64,000 bases of DNA from Apium graveolens (lineage: Eukaryota; Streptophyta; Magnoliopsida; Apiales; Apiaceae): contig NC_133653.1 in the NCBI RefSeq assembly GCF_009905375.1, positions 82,162,911 to 82,226,910 on the forward strand, read 5' to 3'. The position numbers and the translations under genes were made by a program. Below are positions 42,249 to 54,686 of this stretch, piece after piece (position 1 is the first letter of the stretch; every line of letters starts with the position of its first letter). Under the pieces are notes generated by a model, which did not search any database, was not told the DNA's origin, and saw only the letters and a list, made by a program, of their open reading frames with translations.

Positions 42249-44430
42249 AGTTAAAGTTATCGAATAAACCTTATTCGATTAATAGTTTGGAAAACTATAA
42301 CCATATATATATATATATAAATATATATATATATATCCATATCCATATATACAAAATCTACTCGGGATCCTCGACTCCCGGTTTTAGAAAATATTTTCAC
42401 CTTTGGGTCCCTATATTAAGGGTATATGCAAGTTACCGCTATCCTCTAGCATAGGTATTATCAACTGAACCAACGGATATATAACTCAAGAATATGAGAC
42501 AGGCATGCATATATATATACCATATCAGCATGCTTCAATATATCGCAACATTTGCTAATTAACCAATATGCATTTATCGCAAGATCATGCATATACAAAT
42601 GTATACATCACAACAACAGTATAACGGATAGAATACTTGCCTGAGCGACTTGGGGTGATAAAAGGCTCGGGACGAGTCTGGTAACCTATAAACAACAAGT
42701 AAGTTGGAATTAAACCAAAATCACTTGTAAATCTATACTTTAACTAACTTAGACTCTAACGCTTGTTTTGCGCTCACTGATTCGCTTAAGTCACTCGGGT
42801 ACCCTCGGCTCCACCATTTTTAATAATTTAACCTTTACGAGTTTTAAAGCGATTCCTTCGCGAGTGTCTTACCAACTGCCTAAAACACTTACCATAAATG
42901 TTTCATACATTAATTAACCCTTTTTGGTCTTTAACCTATGTTTCAAAGTAAGGCAAGGGGAAAAGCTTCGTTCGCGAAACGCCGTTACTTGAAACGGTCG
43001 TTTCTCCTAAACCGTGCATCAGAATCGAACGAACTACATATCAAAACGAAGCTCGTAATATGAACTATCTAAACATGGCAATGATCAAAATCTAGCAGGG
43101 GGTTCTCGGGTCCTAATGTTATGCACAAAAACAGTCTAAAGAAAATCGGACGTTACGACGGCTATGTTTACGCGTTTTCCCAATTTTAAACCATTCAATA
43201 CCAACCACAAATCAACCCCAAATCAATCATACAACCAATATCCCTCCAAACCACATCATAACAGCCCCAACAAATCCACATTAACCATTTATACTTATTC
43301 CTCACATGAACTAAAAGCTTTACTTAGGTTCTTTAACTAATTACCAAGATTTACAACTCCAACAATGCAACAAAACCAACTAATCTCTACAAACTCAACC
43401 AAACTTCAACCATTCAAGCATCATGCTTCACATATGCTATATCAAACACATTCAATCCTAATTACTCAAAACTAAAGCTAGGGTTTGTAGTTTATACCTT
43501 CCTTGGAGAGTGGAGAATCAAGAGAATGGCTTGGAATCACCTTTAAAGCCCTTATCCAAGCTTAATCTAAACAAAACTTCAAGAACACAAATTTTAGTTC
43601 TTGAAAACACTATTCACCATCTTCTTTCATGATTTATAGAAAAAGATTGGCTTGGAATTAGAAGCTTAAACTTATAGGAAGTATGTAACTATCCATGGGG
43701 AAGCTTAGATAATTACCTTGCTAAATAGTAAGTGGAGGAGCTTGGACTTTCATTTTTTAAGAAATGCACCCGAGAGCATGAAGAAGAAGAAGAGAGATTT
43801 TTGTGTTTTGTTTGGTGAAATGAAATGATTTGCTTGGTTGGTTGATTTTTGTTGTTTGCTTTAGTGAATTACGTAGTTGCCCTTGGTTTTGTGTGGTTAA
43901 AAAGTCACCACACCTCCTTCCTTCCCATGTCATGCTTGTGTCACCTTGCACATGTCATAATGCTCCCACTTGTCCACACCTTGTGGTTTGATGATGTCAC
44001 AATCCCTGGCTTCTTGTACAAGCTTGTCTCTTGGTCACTTATTTGTTTTACGGTTCACTTATCTTTCGTTCTCGTTTATCGTTTGAGGGATCATACCCGG
44101 GATCTTATTACTTAGGTTCCCTTAACCTTTCTCAATATATTATATTCCTTTTTATGATCCTCTCCTATAATCCTTTAATTTAAATCCTTTTTATCCTGTT
44201 ACCTTATACTCAATTCTCTCCGTATCTTGTGGATTTCCGGGAAAAATCAAAGTGTTCGGAATTGGATTCTGACGATCTTTACATACACTTATATACCACA
44301 TAGAGTACTAATAATATCCCATAAGATCAATAACAGAACCCCTACATAGCGTGGCATGAAAAGTTTTCTCGTTCAACAAAAACACTATTCATAAGGGTTT
44401 CAAAATTTCTCAAAAATTGGGGTTATTACA

Positions 44431-44636
44431 TTAGCCGTGATGGATGATCTGAAAATGCTAGATTGAATGTCATTGATCTTTGGTTGAGAGTAATCCATCA
44501 AAGCCTACGGATTTGCTACTAATTCTCCCATTACAATAATCACTTCTTCTTCAACTTTCTCAACTTCTTCAAAAACTTCTTCAACGACTTCGACTTCTTC
44601 CAGTGCTTCTTTACGGGATTGAGAACGTGTTCGCAT
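44431..44636 (-). pseudogene. Athila gag, N-terminal piece
   Basis: Starts MRTRSQSRKEALEEVEVVEE on the minus strand, with a long Glu/Val tract, a stop (near 44505) and YSQPKINDIQS before the Tekay solo LTR. The ATG is about 118 bases from the primer site. Confidence 0.8.
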
Positions 44637-44753
44637 ACACGATCTCTAGAGTACCTGAAACACCAACAAAGTAAACAAGTAAGTAAAATATCCGAGTCAG
44701 TGAACTTTAACGACCACTGATGTCAAGCACATAAACTAAATTAAACATTGAGG

Positions 44754-44770
44754 CCCCGGCAGCGGCGCCA
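44754..44770 (-). other. Primer-binding site of Athila D, tRNA-Asp
   Basis: The minus strand reads TGGCGCCGCTGCCGGGG, which differs by one base from the match to the 3' end of plant tRNA-Asp used by Athila elements. Confidence 0.88.
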
Positions 44771-44776
44771 AAAAAT

Positions 44777-46214
44777 TGTTAAGGCGAAAACACGTGCTAA
44801 AATTACACGCAAGCAAGTAGTATAAGATATAAATCAGATTCGTACCCACAGAGACTCTTTTTAGTAAACTTAAGATTACGCACCTATGCAACAACGGTAT
44901 GGCTATCGCTCAATGCTAAGACAATAACAAGTTGAGATATTTATAACTAAGATTAAACTAACATGTAATTAACTAAGAATAAAAGTGATTGAATTAACTA
45001 TATGAAACAAACATGGGATTCTAACTTCATTAAATACTTCATTCAAAGTCATTGTTCTTAACCTTAGCATACAATGGTGATGACAACTAACCAGATAACG
45101 CGAAACTATTAAATGCCAACTTTTGTTACACAAATGCCCTACTACCAGACATCCACAAAAAAGATAGAAGCTGAATATACACCAATTATGTTGAGACCCT
45201 ATATGTATATAGAATTTGACAACATAAAGGTTTAATGAACAAGTTATCTATCGTGATTATATAGGGCAAGTAAGATGGTTGAAATTACCTATGAATCATG
45301 CATAATAAATACATGAACCTATGCTAGCATGGCAAGTTCTAAATCTCTATATTCATTGTCGCTTCAATAAAGATTAACAAACTATATTATATATTCGCGA
45401 TGCACAGAAGTCGAATACGCACAACTAATACTTGGATATCATATAATCACCACACACTTAGGTATCAAAACAATTAACTATAGAAATCCATAAGTAAATC
45501 CGTTATAACCCCATAACAATGATTAATTCATAACCGAACGCATCGTCACCATAGGTTCCAATGAAAGCATGATAAATAAACTAAGATAAACTAGGTCTGA
45601 AATAACTGAATAAATGTAACAAAGTACGTTAACAAGAGTATTAGCTTCAAAAAACAAAGAAAATAAGCATCCAAGATTACAACTTAAGCAAAGAATCACA
45701 AGTAAAAATAAGATCTTATTCTTCTTCGTTGTATTGTGCTATTAGGTCTTCTTTCTGCTCTCTCCTTGCTCTTCTATGTGAAAAATGTTTGTTAAAAGTC
45801 TTTAAATACCATCCCAACAGATTAGGAGTCCAAAAAATCAATCTTCCAATAGAATCATGATTCTTAAAATTTGACCTAGCGCGGCCGCCCTCAAGATCCA
45901 GCACGGCCGCCCTGAATTCCTGGCAAATGGGCGCGACCACTCCCAAGAGTAGCGCGGCTGCCCTGAGCTTCTGGAAAAACTGGATTTTTCTGCTTTCTTG
46001 ACCTTTTCGTGTTGGTTTCTTGTGCACAATCGAAGGAGGCTCCATCCCAAAACCCTTTTAACATAGAAATAATGTAAAATCCATTCCTTCTTTTGAATAT
46101 GCCCTGAAATGCAAAACACTATGAAAACACATCAAAAACATAAATAACTTGAGTACAAAACACCAATTCGAGCCTTTACAAAGCGTTCTAAGTGGATATA
46201 AATTCCACTTATCA
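44777..46214 (-). repeat. 5' LTR of Athila D (1438 bp)
   Basis: On the plus strand it begins TGTTAAGGCGAAAACACG and ends CCACTTATCA. Other copies are at 27934-28377, 30318-31741 and 38315-39762. A 109-codon minus-strand frame (45716-46045) crosses the GC-rich words; related frames in other copies carry shifts, so I do not call it a gene. Confidence 0.93.
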
Positions 46215-47085
46215 ATTGTAATGACTGGGATTTTCGCGATGTATTTATATGAATATATTATTGTTCTTGTGCTGTTACGTGGATTTATGTGAATAAAATA
46301 AAAGGATAAATAATTTTATGGTTTATGTATAATTTCTATAACACAATAATAAGGAACGGACAAAGTCTCGTTCCAGTTTGACGAGTCAGCTAAAAGAGTT
46401 GGGTTATGATTGTCGGGTCATCCAGTAGAACGGGAGCCGTTATTCAAAGGATAGATCAAATGAGAAGGATTAAGGTAATATAAATTGATAATTATAATAA
46501 GTTATGATAAATGTGAAGACCTCCGTGTGTTTCTGTGATTTGAGTTTATAATTGAAAAGTTACTTTGTTATTTGATTTATCGAGTAATTGTTACTCGCGT
46601 AATTAGTAATTAAAAAGAAAATTGTGTGCTAAGGTGTATAAATACGAATTGTGGTGTCTATTATTATGTGAATGTATGTTAATTGATGGTTACGAGTGTC
46701 AATTTGTAATTCACGAGTTTTTAAATATTTTTAAAAGGATTTAATTGATTTTAAAAAGGATTTATTGAACCTTATATATTTTTATAAAATTAATAAAAAA
46801 TGATCAAGGTATGAAATATGTTTTATGACCCTTAGAATAATCTTAGAGACTTTTCAAAAATGATAGTTGGATTTAATTTGACGTCTTGATATTTTAAAAT
46901 GAAGAGAGAGTTAATTTTAAAAATATGAAGAGAGAGTTAATTTCATGATCTTTATTCTAAAAATTGGAGTTGCATCATTTTTTATGAATTATAAAGCTAC
47001 TTTTATATTATTACTTCATAAATTCAGAAATTTGGATAAAAGAAAAAGAAATAGAAATAGGGAATTACCATTTTGCCATTAAGTG

Positions 47086-47097
47086 TATATATAAATA
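47086..47097 (+). promoter_or_regulatory. TATA box in LTR E
   Basis: TATATATAAATA is followed by CACTCACCCCTCCCC and a long CT-rich leader (47097-47215), a typical plant core promoter layout. Confidence 0.65.
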
Positions 47098-49615
47098 CAC
47101 TCACCCCTCCCCTTTCCCTTTCTTCTTCTTCCCCCGGCTTCACTCTCTCTTTTCTCTTTTCTCTCTCTCGAACTCTCACTAATCTCTCCCTCTCCGTTCT
47201 CTCTCAATTCTTGATCGATTTTAAATCCGAGACCATGGTTGAGTTTCGTTTTGCTTCTAGTTTCATGTTCTTGGTTTGCATGTCGGTTTCGTGTTGATGA
47301 AAATCTAAAACCCGAAAACCCTATTTGAATTTAACTTTGAATTTGAAGGTTTTGATTTTGATTTTTATGAAACAAAGCATGTGAATTTAGTTCTTGAGAA
47401 ATCGGTGGTTTTTGGTGGGAAACCCTCAATTTCAAGGGCACCACCAGGAACCACCGTCACTGGAGATGAACTCCGGTGAGTCGGTGGTGAGCCATGATGC
47501 TATGTATGAGCTCTAAAACCATAAATCAGTAATTTCTAATGGTTGTATGTTAGTGAAATGGAATTCGAATTATATGATTTTCAAATTCTTGTTTTAGTTC
47601 AAATTTTGTGTTTAAATTCAAAGTTTTGATTCGAGTTTATATGTTATAATTCGAATAGCTAGGAGAATTGATATGTGATTAGCCGTATTTTGTTTAGCAA
47701 ATAATTTTAGGATTTTAAAGTATCGAAATATCGTAATTGAATTTAAGTTTTGAAATAATCGAGTATGAATATGTGATTATGTGATTATGTGATTTGTGAG
47801 TTGGAGTATATGCTAGGATGGATTTGCATGTATAAGATATGATTTTTGAATTTGATTACTAAGACTTATATTCGGTTTTAAAGAGAATGAGACTCGTGCC
47901 CTTAAAATTCGAGTCCAGTGTTATAATTTGAATCGATATGTTGGGTCGTTAGTTTGCTAATCATAAAAGTTGACTTGGATGTTGCGCATTATGCATGGTT
48001 GTTTGATTTATAATAGTATAAAATAGCAGCGTTAAAGTCTATGTAATAAGAAATTGATTGGATTGTTATTGATTGGTATTTTTGAGAAAGGGATTGCGTA
48101 TTTATAAATACGTCATACCCGCCTTTCAAGAAGTAAGTAAATAGGTTTGTATAAGGTATAGGTCCGATTTGATTTGGTGTTGAGTTATATGAATCAGCGT
48201 TGTTTGTTAAGTATAAAGTATCGAGATAGTCGGTGATATAAAGAGTATAAAGGTATATATTATTACGTGCTACGTGTTATACATGTGCATATAAGATAAA
48301 TGTTTATTGTGATTGGAGTAGAAGTTAGACGTTCTGAGAAAGTCGGGAATTGATCAAATATCTAATTATGATTCTGTTTGTATTGTAGATTTGGATAGCA
48401 GAGGCATTCAAGCTAGTAAAGGGAAAGAAATCTTAGGTGATAGTAGCTCAGGTTCCATTAAACAGGAAAGCTTTTTGAGGTAATTAACTTTGCCTTCTAT
48501 ATGAATTGATTACAGAAAGATTATTGTTGATACCATGATAAAGTAAAGGCTCTTGTAAAACTTGTTATTGATTCTTATGAATACCTTGTTATTGTTCCTT
48601 GTGATAAACCTGTTATCAATCCTTGTGACGAACCCTAATAGTAACCCCTTTGCTTCGAGCACGTATACCATATCCTTATATTTTGTTAACTTATGATCCC
48701 TTGACCCTAAGAAATTTTTTATGAATTTTTCATATGTTATATCTTGTTAACCGAGATTCCCTGATAATCTCTTATGCCTTGTTGCGACCTTATACACCCT
48801 GTTTAACATTTGATCAATATCTTTAACTTATGATCCCTGCTTACTTTTGAACCGTTCAATTCCCTTGAATTCTTAAATTTGACTTAAGAATGACTTTCGA
48901 CTTGAAAGAGTCCAAATGATTTTACTTATCGGTAATGTTAAAACTGAATTTAGATAAACTTTCTTGTAATCCAACATAAAGGTTTTCCAAATGAATTCCT
49001 TGAAGATTGGATAGAGACATAAGAGGCTAGTGGGACTAGTCCAGTCATATAAGAGGCTAGCGGGGCTAGTCCAATATAAGGCTACAATAATGCCATAGGT
49101 ACCTTAATGATCGGATGGAGGTTGGTACGGGATGATCACCCGTATTACATTTAAAAGATGGATATTTCAATCAAGGGTTCTTTAATGTTTTATAAAACAC
49201 TAAATGTATATTTTGATAAAGTAGTTTGCTTCTTTTACTTAAAATAAAACATATTGAATTGTATCTTCTTTAAAGTTACGGAATGTGATCATAACCCTAT
49301 CACTTTACCTTGTTATTGATTCTCGAAGCTTGAATGATCACTTCCTTTAAAATGAGAAACTCCCTAAGAACCCTTATTGATTGTGATGAATGTCGGCTTT
49401 CTCTCAACTTTGAATCTTGGAAGCCCGGGAACCTTTTTTCAGTGCATTTACCTAACCATTAATAGATTATGTCCACCTAACTTAGTTTTATTCTGAGATA
49501 GAATTCCTCAAATAATGTTGTTTATGTTGATATTTAGAACTATTTATATAGTTACTTGCTGAGCGTCTTAGCTCATTTATTTGCTTTGATCTAACCATGG
49601 TAGTTAACCAAGAAG

Positions 49616-49666
49616 ATGTCCAGACTTAGGCCCACTGCTCACAAGAGCGTTCCTGGCGGTCCATAA
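49616..49666 (+). pseudogene. Short LTR ORF with H3-like start (element E)
   Basis: MSRLRPTAHKSVPGGP ends at TAA; the frame then reads RVVGFQMPDQVDAV. It shares the MxRL start and the KSV positions with the micro-ORF of A, and adds T-A-x-K-S and a Gly-Gly like the H3 tail. It lies about 260 bases before the presumed LTR end, as in element A (272). Confidence 0.35.
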
Positions 49667-49876
49667 CGTGTTGTGGGATTTCAAATGCCAGATCAGGTAG
49701 ATGCAGTGTGAGCAAGCGATAATGGGAAGTGTATTTTTTGTATAAGATACTTTTGGTTTATATGTCGATTCCAAGTCAGGATCGAATAAATTGGTTTGAA
49801 CTATATTTTGGGATGGAATTTTTATATTATGGTTGGTAGTTGTAATATTTTCTAGTACTTCATCCTGTTTAGATCC

Positions 49877-50627
49877 TGTTAGTTTTTCGAGGATTGGATT
49901 TATGTTTTACATGCTACACTTGGTTTATATATCACCAAGTTACATGATAAAAAACAAGCAAATAAGAAAAAATATTTCTAATCCAATCTCATGCTTCTTC
50001 ATTTCTCAATCCAGCATCTTTGAATATCTTCTGTTTAGCATGGAAATGGAAATGCTTCTTTGTTCTCTAAAACCTGTAAATAGGCTGCCACATTTCATTT
50101 GCATACAATCAACGCATGTGACTGTCAAGTCACTATCAACTGCTCTTTTGAATTTGATCATCCGTTGAATCTATTGTTGATCATCTGTTGAAACTTTGGC
50201 TGATCATCCACTGAAACTATGGTTGATCATCCGTTAAAACTTTGGTTGATCATCCGTTAACTATGGTTGATCACCCGTTGATACTTTAGCTGATCATCCG
50301 TTGAAACTTAGTGAAACATCCGTTGAGATTGTCTTCATGGCAGTTAACTCTACTTCATTTATATAAGATTATAAGAAATCTAATATTTACAATTAACCAA
50401 CCTATCTTACATATCAATTTAGTAGTCAACATGACTTAAACATTCTACATCATGTAGTTCACTAAGGCAATATAATATTCAGGAATGTGCTACTAATCTT
50501 ATTGTAACATAAGATACTCTTTCAACGGATGTTGAAAGTGATCATCTATTGAAAGCTACAAATACACTAAATAATATCTACTAAGTGTTTTTTAACTTAT
50601 CATTAATTTCACAACATATTCTTAACA
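49877..50627 (-). repeat. 3' LTR of element F with ATCCGTTGA tandem array
   Basis: The plus strand ends ATATTCTTAACA, followed by the reverse purine tract ATCTCCCTCAATTT. It shares TTGGTTTATATATCACCAAG and ATGGAAATGGAAATGCTTC with G2. About eight units of roughly 23 bp (GATCATCCGTTGAAACTTTG type) lie at about 50155-50335. The left end lacks the ACAGAAGGGGGGTTGAAT block found in G1 and G2, so it is truncated. Confidence 0.8.
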
Positions 50628-50831
50628 ATCTCCCTCAATTTATGTCTACTGGAATTGTAGTCATAAATTAAGAAAAACTTGATGATAACAAAATACCCTT
50701 TGAATACAGACTGAATAATGGTAAATAAAATTTACAAGTGCTTCAAATTATTGACAGACATAAAGAGGAAGGTTTGTAGAGAATCTCACAGGCCATTTTC
50801 AAGGTGCTCCTCTAAACTGAGCAAATTTAGC

Positions 50832-52502
50832 TTATTTCCTTGACTGTCTGAACTTCTTTCCAAACTTCACATTGTTTTCTTCAATCTGGTGTTGGAGTTG
50901 CTTGTAAAACTCAAGTTCAGCTCCAATTGTCTGATCCGGCTTCTTTTGCATCTTCATGAGAGTTTCATTGCTTGAAATCTTTAGTTGATCTTCCAATCTG
51001 ACAAATCTTTTGATGCATTTTTTATCTTTGAACTCCATTATACAGTATGGCCTCAAATGCACCCTATCTCCAGTAAAAGGAATTGTCAATACTCTTAGGA
51101 ATGCATTTGGTCCTCTCCAGTTATTCCTTATCTCCTCAATCTTGTTCAGTACCATTTTCTTGGCAACTATGTTGAATCCAAGGTTCTTCTTGATTGAGGA
51201 GAAGATAGTCACCAAAGTAGAATAACCTTCATTGAGAATTCTGTGAAGAAGCCAAGTGTACCTGAAGACTAATCTTTCTGGAAGATGTCTATAAGCATCA
51301 ATGGATCTAACTTCATCTATCTCTTCCAGATAAAGATTGATGTCTAAAAATTCTTTAATGTCATAAATGAAGAGTTGATCTCCCTTGTTAACAGTTGGTT
51401 TGGGTGTGGCCAGTGAATTGGATTGAAGTTTGACATGCTTGACCTTCTTGATTGCTCTTTTCTTTGTCTTTCTTGGATTGGTTTGGATTGGAATGTTTAG
51501 ATCAGGAAGAGGAAAGCTGTCCCAATCTATAGGTTCATCCTTGGGAACTACAGGTTCATCATGAAAAGTTATGTGAGGATCAACCTTGAATTCAGCCTCC
51601 TTCAATGAAGGTATGGTTGGTTGACTTGAAGTAGTAGATTGGATTGGCATGTATTCTTCCTTAGCATCATTGAAATCCTGCTTCCTCTTGGATGGGAGCT
51701 TGTATCTAAATTTTCTAGACTTCTTTGGCTTTTTTTGCTTTCCTTCAATCAGATTCTCAGTTTTCACAGTAGGCAAAACAACTTCTGTGATTGCAGGCTT
51801 CTTGGCTTAGTTCTTGGCATCTAAAGCAGCTTGCTTTTATTGTTGTTTAAGCCTCACATTTTCTTCTTTCTTAGCCTCTGCAAACTGTGGATGTCCAGCC
51901 ACTACACAGATTAATTTACCATTTCGGTAGATCTTAGAAATTCTCTTCTTTAGCACTGAGTCTCTAGGATCATTGAAAAAAGCTATGGACCTTCCAAGCA
52001 GCTTCCTTTCATCTAGCTTAGGGGTTTCATACATTAGGTCCAATGCATTTTTGTCTGAATTCTTTGGATAATTTCTCTTGGGTTTAAAAATCACATTGGC
52101 CATTGGAGATTCGATAGATGAGCGTTTACCTCTTTCCATGTTCCCTAAGCTCATTTCATTTGCTAAAATTTGTCTCAATTGAGAAAAATGAGAGAAGACT
52201 TTGTCTTGCTTCTCAATTGGACCAAACTTTTTCTTGATATTTTCATCAAGCTTCTTCCATTTTTCATTCAGTTCCAACTTAGTTGTTGCTACATCAAGCT
52301 TCTTCCATTTGTCATTTAATTCCAACTTAGCTGCTGCTATCTTGATCCGATCAATGTTGTCAAGAGCTGGTGGCTTAGAGAAAGCAATTGTTGGAACAAT
52401 CACCTTGCTTACTTGTATATTGAGCACTTTCTCCCCCTCACTGGTTGACTTTTCCTGACTAACTGGAATATATAGTCTTTCTCCCCCTTTTTTTAGCATC
52501 AA
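50832..52502 (-). pseudogene. Env-position protein of element F, C-terminal domains
   Basis: This is one frame of about 557 codons with two stops (near 51777-51840). N-terminal part: a repeated helix (AAAKLELNDKWKKLDVATTK, LELNEKWKKLDENIKKKFG) that should form a coiled coil. It continues with LLGRSIAFFNDPRDSVLKKR, KLICVVAGHPQFAEA and a Lys-rich tract. The C-terminal 190 residues hold DEPIDWDSFPLPDLN, YDIKEFLDINLYLEEIDEVR, YRHLPERLVFRYTWLLHRIL, NEGYSTLVTIFSSIKK, then KRFVRLEDQLKISSNETLMK. G2 has a near match of the whole layout. Function unknown; the basic and coiled-coil parts suggest binding to nucleic acid or to other proteins, which is a guess. Confidence 0.65.
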
Positions 52503-52782
52503 GTTGAGTAGAGGTTGAGGTTTGTGCAGCCACCAGTTTTTGAAGAAGTAGTGTTTGTTGAGCTTAATGGAGGTGGATTTGAGTGATTGAGGTTTCTAGG
52601 GTCTTGAGCTTGGCGTCCAAAAAGTCCACTTTGTTGACTAGATCAGTGTTTTTCATAAGTTGTCTGTTGATATCTAACATTGCTGTGTTATGAAAGGTAG
52701 CCTACAACCTTGCAGTGATACCCTTTTTGACTTGACCAATTTATGTCTTAAGCTTATTGACATCTTGAGTTTGCTTTAGAAA

Positions 52783-53463
52783 TTAAATGCGGTACAGTTG
52801 AAGAGACTCAAGATGTGCTTGAAGAAGTCTCTTGATGTTGGCATTTGTAGTAGCTTGAAGAGCTATCTGAGTCTGTTGAATTATGTGAAAGAGAGTTGAT
52901 TTGAAATGGTGTTCATCACATTCTTTGCTAAACATCCAATATGGGGTGTTTGTACTTGAGCTAGGGCCTGCTTCTCCCCCTAAGTGCATGAAATCTCCTT
53001 CATCATCATCTTCATCCCCAAACATATCCTCAGAACCACCAGTTGGATAATTAAAGTCATCACCAGCTGCGGAGGGCAGGGCAGTGATTGCATCATTGGC
53101 CTTTTGCATAGAAGCAGTTGTGTGCACCAAGTTTAGAATTCTCTCAGCAACCACATTGTTTTGTTCAGCTAAAACTTGATAAGCTGGAACAGGGTGAGTA
53201 AATGCCTCAGCTTCATAAGAAATAGAGTCTAAGATAGCTTGATAATCTTGCTGAAATAGTTGTTTCTTTTCAGCCTCATTGACATCCCTTAATTCACTAA
53301 CAATGGGCTCTTCACATTCTTCAGTGCCTGCTTTTCTCTCATGATCTCTCTTTTCTTGCATCAAGGGCTCCCCTTGGCTTCCCACCCTTACACCCTCACC
53401 TTCACCTATTAAGGTGGGACTCCACTCGCTCACTTTTTCCAAGCTGGAAGAAATAGCCTGCAT
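52783..53463 (-). CDS. Env-position region of F, acidic 226-residue segment
   Basis: Open frame starting at a Met inside a longer damaged gene. It holds an acidic Gly-rich tract (GGSEDMFGDEDDDEGDFMHL), a helix (QDYQAILDSISYEAEAFTHP, AERILNLVHTTASMQKANDA) and a C-terminal helix of Gln/Ala/Leu. Similar placement to the Ser/Glu-rich middle of the C protein. I do not recognise a domain. Confidence 0.5.
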   Translation of the reverse strand: MQAISSSLEKVSEWSPTLIGEGEGVRVGSQGEPLMQEKRDHERKAGTEECEEPIVSELRDVNEAEKKQLFQQDYQAILDSISYEAEAFTHPVPAYQVLAEQNNVVAERILNLVHTTASMQKANDAITALPSAAGDDFNYPTGGSEDMFGDEDDDEGDFMHLGGEAGPSSSTNTPYWMFSKECDEHHFKSTLFHIIQQTQIALQATTNANIKRLLQAHLESLQLYRI

Positions 53464-53478
53464 ATTTTCACTCTTTTC

Positions 53479-54626
53479 CTATCCTTTTGCCTGAGAGCAA
53501 CTCAGCCTCTCACTCTGTTCACTCCCTTCCCTCAATCCTAGAAGTGATTGTACAACTACTAAATCATCTATACTTGAGACAACAGTTGAGATTTCAAGTT
53601 GTGTAGTGATATTCAACGGATGAGAGACATCCGTCGAGGTAGTAGTTGACAGTTTCAATGGATGTCTGCTGTTAAGCACATCCATCGAGATACAATCACT
53701 AGTCGACGGATCAACAATATCCGTCGAGATAGTAAAAATGACAGAGTTTGGAGTTGAAACTACTGTAGAATCTGTGGTGATTGATTAAAGATTGTTCACA
53801 GATTTCTCAGTAGAATCAGAAAGAAAGGGCAAGTGAGCCAACAAATCATCTAAAATATGATGCTCACTTGCTGTAGATTTTGGCTTCTCCATGAGAGTTA
53901 GAGATGGAGAATCAGGGATTGATGTGTGAATCATATCCATATCCAAAGAGTTTGTGGGTGAGTTTGGTATGTGAGGTGCTTCCATTATTAAAGATTTTGG
54001 TTGTGACTTCATATTTATAGGAGTCACATCAACCTGACTTTGAGAAGGTGCTGTAACTGAGTCTTTAACTGCAGTTTGCACAGTGTGTGCACCCTATATA
54101 TCCCCAAGTGTTTTGGATTTCTTCTTTCTAGCACAAGTTTGGGGTGAGCTTGTGTCCCTAACCCTCTTGGTATGTGCTCTTGGTTGAGAGCTTGTTTCAG
54201 TAGTAACATCTTTTTGGGAGAATGAAACTAGTAGTGAGCTTGAGTCCTTATTAAGCACTATAGTCTTATGGGAGACTGCAGTGTGGCTAGGTTGGGTAAC
54301 ACACACCTCTCTCTCCTTATCCTTAGGGCTTCTTTTATGTTCACTCTGTCCCTCACCAGACTTACTTCCCTTCACACTCCCCTGTTGGTTTTTAGTGGAT
54401 GTTGCAACTAGCTTCTTTTGAGAGAAACTAGAGGGGGCTTTTTTTATTTGGATTTTGAAATTCTTGGTTTTGTAGCTTGGGTAGGCACCTGTTTGGTCAC
54501 TGTCACAGGTGCCATGGCCATAGTTGATTGCAAAGAAATAGGTGGTTGAGAAGTAGTAGGGAAAGAAGTATTTACCTCACTTACCTGAGGATATTCCATG
54601 ATTGGCATGTAAACAAAGGGGAACAT
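53479..54626 (-). pseudogene. Env-position region of F, low-complexity middle
   Basis: Short overlapping minus-strand frames of Ser/Thr/Lys/Pro-rich sequence (for example SEHKRSPKDKEREVCV and THTKRVRDTS-like basic words) with stops and shifts. Between 53604 and 53735 the words CAACGGAT and ATCCGTCGAG occur in both orientations inside coding sequence. It connects the N-terminal domain to the acidic segment. Confidence 0.55.
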
Positions 54627-54686
54627 CCTTGTGATGATTTGCCCTGTTCAAGTCGGCAATAATTCTTCTCTCTTGAACCCAATAAT

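Larger units (their letters stand above)
40302..44430 (-). mobile_element. Solo Tekay LTR (4129 bp)
   Basis: It is the reverse complement of an LTR like that of element A: TGTAACACCCCCAGATCC at the left, GGGGTTATTACA at the right. It is flanked by perfect TTAGC duplications (40297-40301, 44431-44435) and sits inside Athila gag. No internal element sequence is left, so it arose by recombination between two LTRs. It is about 240 bp longer than the LTR of A, partly through one more repeat unit. Confidence 0.95.
27934..46214 (-). mobile_element. Element D: Athila (Ty3/gypsy, Tat/Athila branch), rearranged, with nested solo LTRs
   Basis: Read on the minus strand: 5' LTR (44777-46214), tRNA-Asp primer site, gag in three pieces, LRSGK linker, protease, RT, RNase H, integrase, env-position ORF, 3' region, polypurine tract, 3' LTR piece (27934-28377). 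Two solo LTRs interrupt gag. An extra inverted segment (29459-31741), carrying another 3' region and an LTR in plus orientation, sits between the 3' end and the env-position ORF. The right flank at 46215 reads straight into LTR E. Coding regions carry many stops; this looks like an old copy. Confidence 0.88.
46217..49876 (+). mobile_element. Element E: lone Tekay-like LTR of a second family (right end uncertain)
   Basis: It starts TGTAATGACTGGGATTTTCG just inside the Athila insertion. It has the layout of the Tekay LTR: a TATA box with pyrimidine-rich leader, ATAAGAGGCTAG-type tandem words (about 49022-49075), a GCTGAGCGTCTTAGCTCATT segment, then a short ORF with an H3-like start and an AT-rich end. 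There is no gag, pol or primer site. The right border with element F is set near the TGTTAG at 49877 and may be off by tens of bases. The 111-codon frame at 49833-50168 spans E and F and is not a gene. Confidence 0.65.

Noticed and set aside
42300..42345. TATA(n) run as a promoter
   Set aside because: A simple AT dinucleotide repeat inside the solo Tekay LTR, also present in the LTR of A at 8210-8240; no leader or start signal follows it.
47073..47297. 74-codon ORF with hydrophobic, signal-like sequence in LTR E
   Set aside because: It is the translation of the CT-rich leader behind the TATA box; Leu/Ser/Phe come from the pyrimidine tract.
49833..50168. 111-codon plus-strand ORF
   Set aside because: It crosses the border of LTR E and LTR F and runs antisense to F; no domain.
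50155..50335. CRISPR-like array because of regular 23 bp repeats
   Set aside because: Units are contiguous and degenerate with no unique spacers, and the context is a plant LTR.
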